Assembly (NCBI GenBank): GCA_934511365.1
Contig: CAKSWC010000018.1
Coordinates: forward strand, 1 to 33,779
From: an uncultured Eubacteriales bacterium
GTDB lineage: Bacteria; Bacillota; Clostridia; Oscillospirales; Acutalibacteraceae
DNA: 33,779 bases
Direction: 5' to 3'
Shown: in pieces, positions 32,070-33,779 of the stretch
Layout: each line of letters opens with the position of its first letter
How positions within the stretch are numbered: the stretch's first letter is position 1
Notes under the pieces: generated by a model
Told to the model about the DNA's origin: nothing
Seen by the model: only the letters and a program-made list of their open reading frames with translations
Database searches by the model: none
Made by a program: the position numbers and the translations under genes

Positions 32070-33605
32070 ATGGCGAACGAAAAAATTCTTGTTCTTGATT
32101 TCGGCGGTCAGTATAATCAGCTCATTGCGCGCAGAGTCAGAGACGAAAAGGTCTATGCGGAAATTCTTCCGTACACCGCTCCCCTTGAAAAAATCAAAGA
32201 AGGCGGCTATAAGGGAATTATTTTTACCGGCGGACCGAACAGCGTGTATGACGCAAAGTCACCGCATTACACCGAGGAGATACTGAAAATCGGCGTTCCG
32301 GTTCTCGGAATCTGTTACGGTTGTCAGCTCATTGCATACATGGAAAAAGGCGAGGTTGCAACGGCGCCGGTCAGCGAGTACGGAAAAATTGAACTCACCG
32401 CGGAAACAGACAACCTTTTGTTCAAGGGTATAGACAAAAAGAGCACCGTTTGGATGAGCCACACGGACTACATTTCAAAGGCACCGGACGGTTATGACGT
32501 TATCGGAAGAACGTCTGACTGTCCCTGCGCCGCAATGCAGAACACGGAAAAGAACATCTATGCCGTTCAGTTCCACCCGGAGGTTACTCACTGTGAGTTT
32601 GGTCAGCAGATTCTTCATAATTTCCTTTATGAAATCTGCAAATGTACGGGCGATTGGGTAATGGACAGCTTCATTGACACAACCGTTGCCGAGCTGCGTA
32701 AGGAAATCGGCGAAAAAAAGGTCATTCTCGGCCTTTCCGGCGGTGTTGACTCCGCCGTTACTGCCGCACTTGTTTCAAAGGCAGTCGGAAAGCAGCTGAC
32801 CTGCGTTTTTGTTGACCACGGCCTTATGCGTCTCAATGAGGGCGATGAGGTTGAAAACACCTTTGTTAAGCTGTTTGACATGAACTTTGTCAGGGTCAAC
32901 GCCAAAGATGCTTTCCTTGAAAAGCTGAAGGATGTTACCGACCCGGAGGAAAAGCGGAAGATAATCGGCACTGAGTTTTACAAAGTATTCTGGGACGAGA
33001 TCAAAAAGAACGCGGACGAGGGCTTTTTTGCCCAGGGCACAATTTATCCCGACTGCATTGAATCCGGAAAAGGTGATGCGGACACGATAAAGACTCACCA
33101 CAACAAGGTCAAAATGCCTGATGACATTAAGTTTGCGGGCATTATCGAGCCGCTCAAGAGCTTGTTTAAGGATGAGGTTCGCCGCGTTGGCGAAAAGCTC
33201 GGAATACCGAAAGAACTCGTTTGGCGTCAGCCGTTCCCGGGTCCGGGGCTCGGAATCCGCATTATCGGCGCAATCACAGAGGAGAAGATCGACATCCTCC
33301 AGCACGCAGACGCAATTTTCCGCGAGGAGATGGAAAAGGGAGGATATGCGGACAAGCTTTCGCAGTATTTTGCGGTCATTACCGACCTTAGAAGCGTTGG
33401 AGTAATGGGCGACCACAGGACATATGAAAGACTGCTTGTTTTGCGCGCCGTAACAACGGATAACTTCATGACGGCCGACTGGGCACACATTCCGTATGAG
33501 CTTCTTGCAAAAGCGTCAAACCGTATTACAAATGAGGTCAGAGGCATCAACCGCGTTGCCTATGATATTACGAGTAAACCCCCCGCGACCGTGGAGTGGG
33601 AATAA
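32070..33605 (+). CDS. guaA: GMP synthase (glutamine-hydrolysing)
   Basis: Aminates XMP to GMP with glutamine and ATP (EC 6.3.5.2). 511 residues. The class I glutamine amidotransferase domain (1-190) has Cys82 in GICYGCQ and the FHPEVTH pair; the ATP-pyrophosphatase domain has the PP-loop GLSGGVDSAV (about 219-228); the C-terminal dimerisation domain ends in PATVEWE. The last codons (AGT AAA CCC CCC GCG ACC GTG GAG TGG) differ from those this gene prefers elsewhere. This fits replacement of the 3' end by an element that integrates here; the encoded residues are conserved, so the enzyme stays intact. An integrase gene end follows within 120 nt. Confidence 0.98.
   Translation: MANEKILVLDFGGQYNQLIARRVRDEKVYAEILPYTAPLEKIKEGGYKGIIFTGGPNSVYDAKSPHYTEEILKIGVPVLGICYGCQLIAYMEKGEVATAPVSEYGKIELTAETDNLLFKGIDKKSTVWMSHTDYISKAPDGYDVIGRTSDCPCAAMQNTEKNIYAVQFHPEVTHCEFGQQILHNFLYEICKCTGDWVMDSFIDTTVAELRKEIGEKKVILGLSGGVDSAVTAALVSKAVGKQLTCVFVDHGLMRLNEGDEVENTFVKLFDMNFVRVNAKDAFLEKLKDVTDPEEKRKIIGTEFYKVFWDEIKKNADEGFFAQGTIYPDCIESGKGDADTIKTHHNKVKMPDDIKFAGIIEPLKSLFKDEVRRVGEKLGIPKELVWRQPFPGPGLGIRIIGAITEEKIDILQHADAIFREEMEKGGYADKLSQYFAVITDLRSVGVMGDHRTYERLLVLRAVTTDNFMTADWAHIPYELLAKASNRITNEVRGINRVAYDITSKPPATVEWE
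33588..33605. other. Probable attachment site at the 3' end of guaA
   Basis: The last 18 bp of guaA, ending GAGTGGGAATAA, match the known integration target of guaA-specific genomic islands in many bacteria. An integrase reading frame on the opposite strand ends just downstream. The second copy of the site would lie outside the window, so the duplication itself is not seen. Confidence 0.6.
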
Positions 33606-33624
33606 ATATTTAGTGTTTTCTGAA

Positions 33625-33672
33625 TCCTGAAAAGCGTTGGTAATACAGCGTTTTTCAGGATTTTTCTTTTTT
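33625..33672 (+). terminator. Terminator after guaA
   Basis: A 15-bp stem with two G-T pairs (33625-33639 with 33646-33660), six-base loop, then TTTTTCTTTTTT (33661-33672). It is strong on the plus strand. Confidence 0.9.
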
Positions 33673-33675
33673 AGC

Positions 33676-33714
33676 GGCTACAAATTGGCTACATTTGCAG
33701 CAATTTTTGTAGCC
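33676..33714. repeat. GGCTAC repeats between guaA and the integrase end
   Basis: GGCTACAAA (33676-33684) and TTTGTAGCC (33706-33714) are inverted copies, with a further direct GGCTAC at 33687-33692 and another inside the integrase end (33747-33752). Short repeats of this kind beside an att site can be arm-type integrase binding sites. Confidence 0.5.
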
Positions 33715-33720
33715 AGAGGC

Positions 33721-33779
33721 TCACGGCATGATGCCGTCAAGCTGTCTGGCTACCTCCACCTGCTTGTTGGGGTACAGGT
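33721..33779 (-). CDS. Tyrosine integrase, C-terminal end (cut by the window edge)
   Basis: The last 18 codons before TGA (complement of 33721-33723) read LYPNKQVEVARQLDGIMP. The YPN-K pattern followed by a short amphipathic helix is the usual tail after the catalytic Tyr in Tn916/phage-type integrases of Firmicutes (TYSHLYPNK and similar). The catalytic residues themselves lie outside the window. The gene points towards guaA, as integrases of site-specific islands commonly do next to their attachment site. Confidence 0.72.
   Translation of the reverse strand, partial: LYPNKQVEVARQLDGIMP

Noticed and set aside
32775..33488. 237-codon minus frame opposite guaA
   Set aside because: It is antisense to the conserved synthetase domain of guaA, with no ribosome site or domain signal.
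1..33779. tRNA or rRNA genes, CRISPR arrays, insertion sequences
   Set aside because: None of the conserved rRNA or tRNA sequences, regularly spaced repeats or transposase genes was seen. The only mobile-element trace is the integrase end at the right edge.

Overview
The window looks like chromosome from an anaerobic, Gram-positive Clostridia-type bacterium, probably of the Oscillospiraceae/Ruminococcaceae kind and probably host-associated. The signs are a type I glutamine synthetase paired with an ANTAR regulator, a GTP-type PEP carboxykinase, a complete bacterial V-type ATPase operon, a YlmH/RqcP protein, a lysine riboswitch in front of an NhaC-family transporter, and strong sigma-A type promoters with exact 17-nt spacers. 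The taxon is inferred. No rRNA or tRNA gene and no CRISPR array was seen.

Layout. (i) 1-3892: the 3' end of a HAD hydrolase, a bidirectional terminator, then on the minus strand glnA, an ANTAR regulator and pyrG behind one strong promoter and a leader terminator. The first 64 codons of pyrG look like the rest of the window, while the rest of pyrG and the HAD gene have clearly GC-richer codon use. (ii) 3900-6470: a small zinc-ribbon membrane protein and pckG with a structured leader. (iii) 6486-12641, minus strand: a five-gene, partly overlapping operon of MBOAT acyltransferase, acyl carrier protein, DASS-family carboxylate/anion transporter, AMP-forming acid ligase and SGNH (DltD/AlgJ-like) protein with a C-terminal Fn3-like domain. 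It has dlt-operon logic but different parts and is the best candidate for an undescribed system. (iv) 12642-14626: a non-coding stretch with a terminator, then a CNNM/CorC-type protein. (v) 14627-25385: a Hanks-type kinase homologue that lacks the catalytic Asp, overlapping the first gene of a V-ATPase operon (G/H-I-K-E-C-F-A-B-D), then ylmH. (vi) 25494-30488, minus strand: an NhaC-family transporter under a lysine riboswitch, a MATE exporter and a secreted family I.5-type lipase. (vii) 30677-33605: purA-guaA. (viii) 33606-33779: a terminator and the last codons of a tyrosine integrase pointing at the 3' end of guaA, i.e. the edge of an integrated element.

How the genes fit together. Glutamine synthesis (glnA) feeds amide nitrogen to the glutamine-dependent CTP and GMP synthases (pyrG, guaA), and purA and guaA form the two branches from IMP. 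The proteolipid of the V-ATPase carries the full set of side-chain Na+ ligands known from Enterococcus hirae NtpK, and several transporters here belong to cation-coupled families (DASS, NhaC, MATE), so a sodium-based membrane economy is a reasonable inference. The acyl-transfer operon, the secreted lipase and the Fn3-like fusion concern the cell surface.
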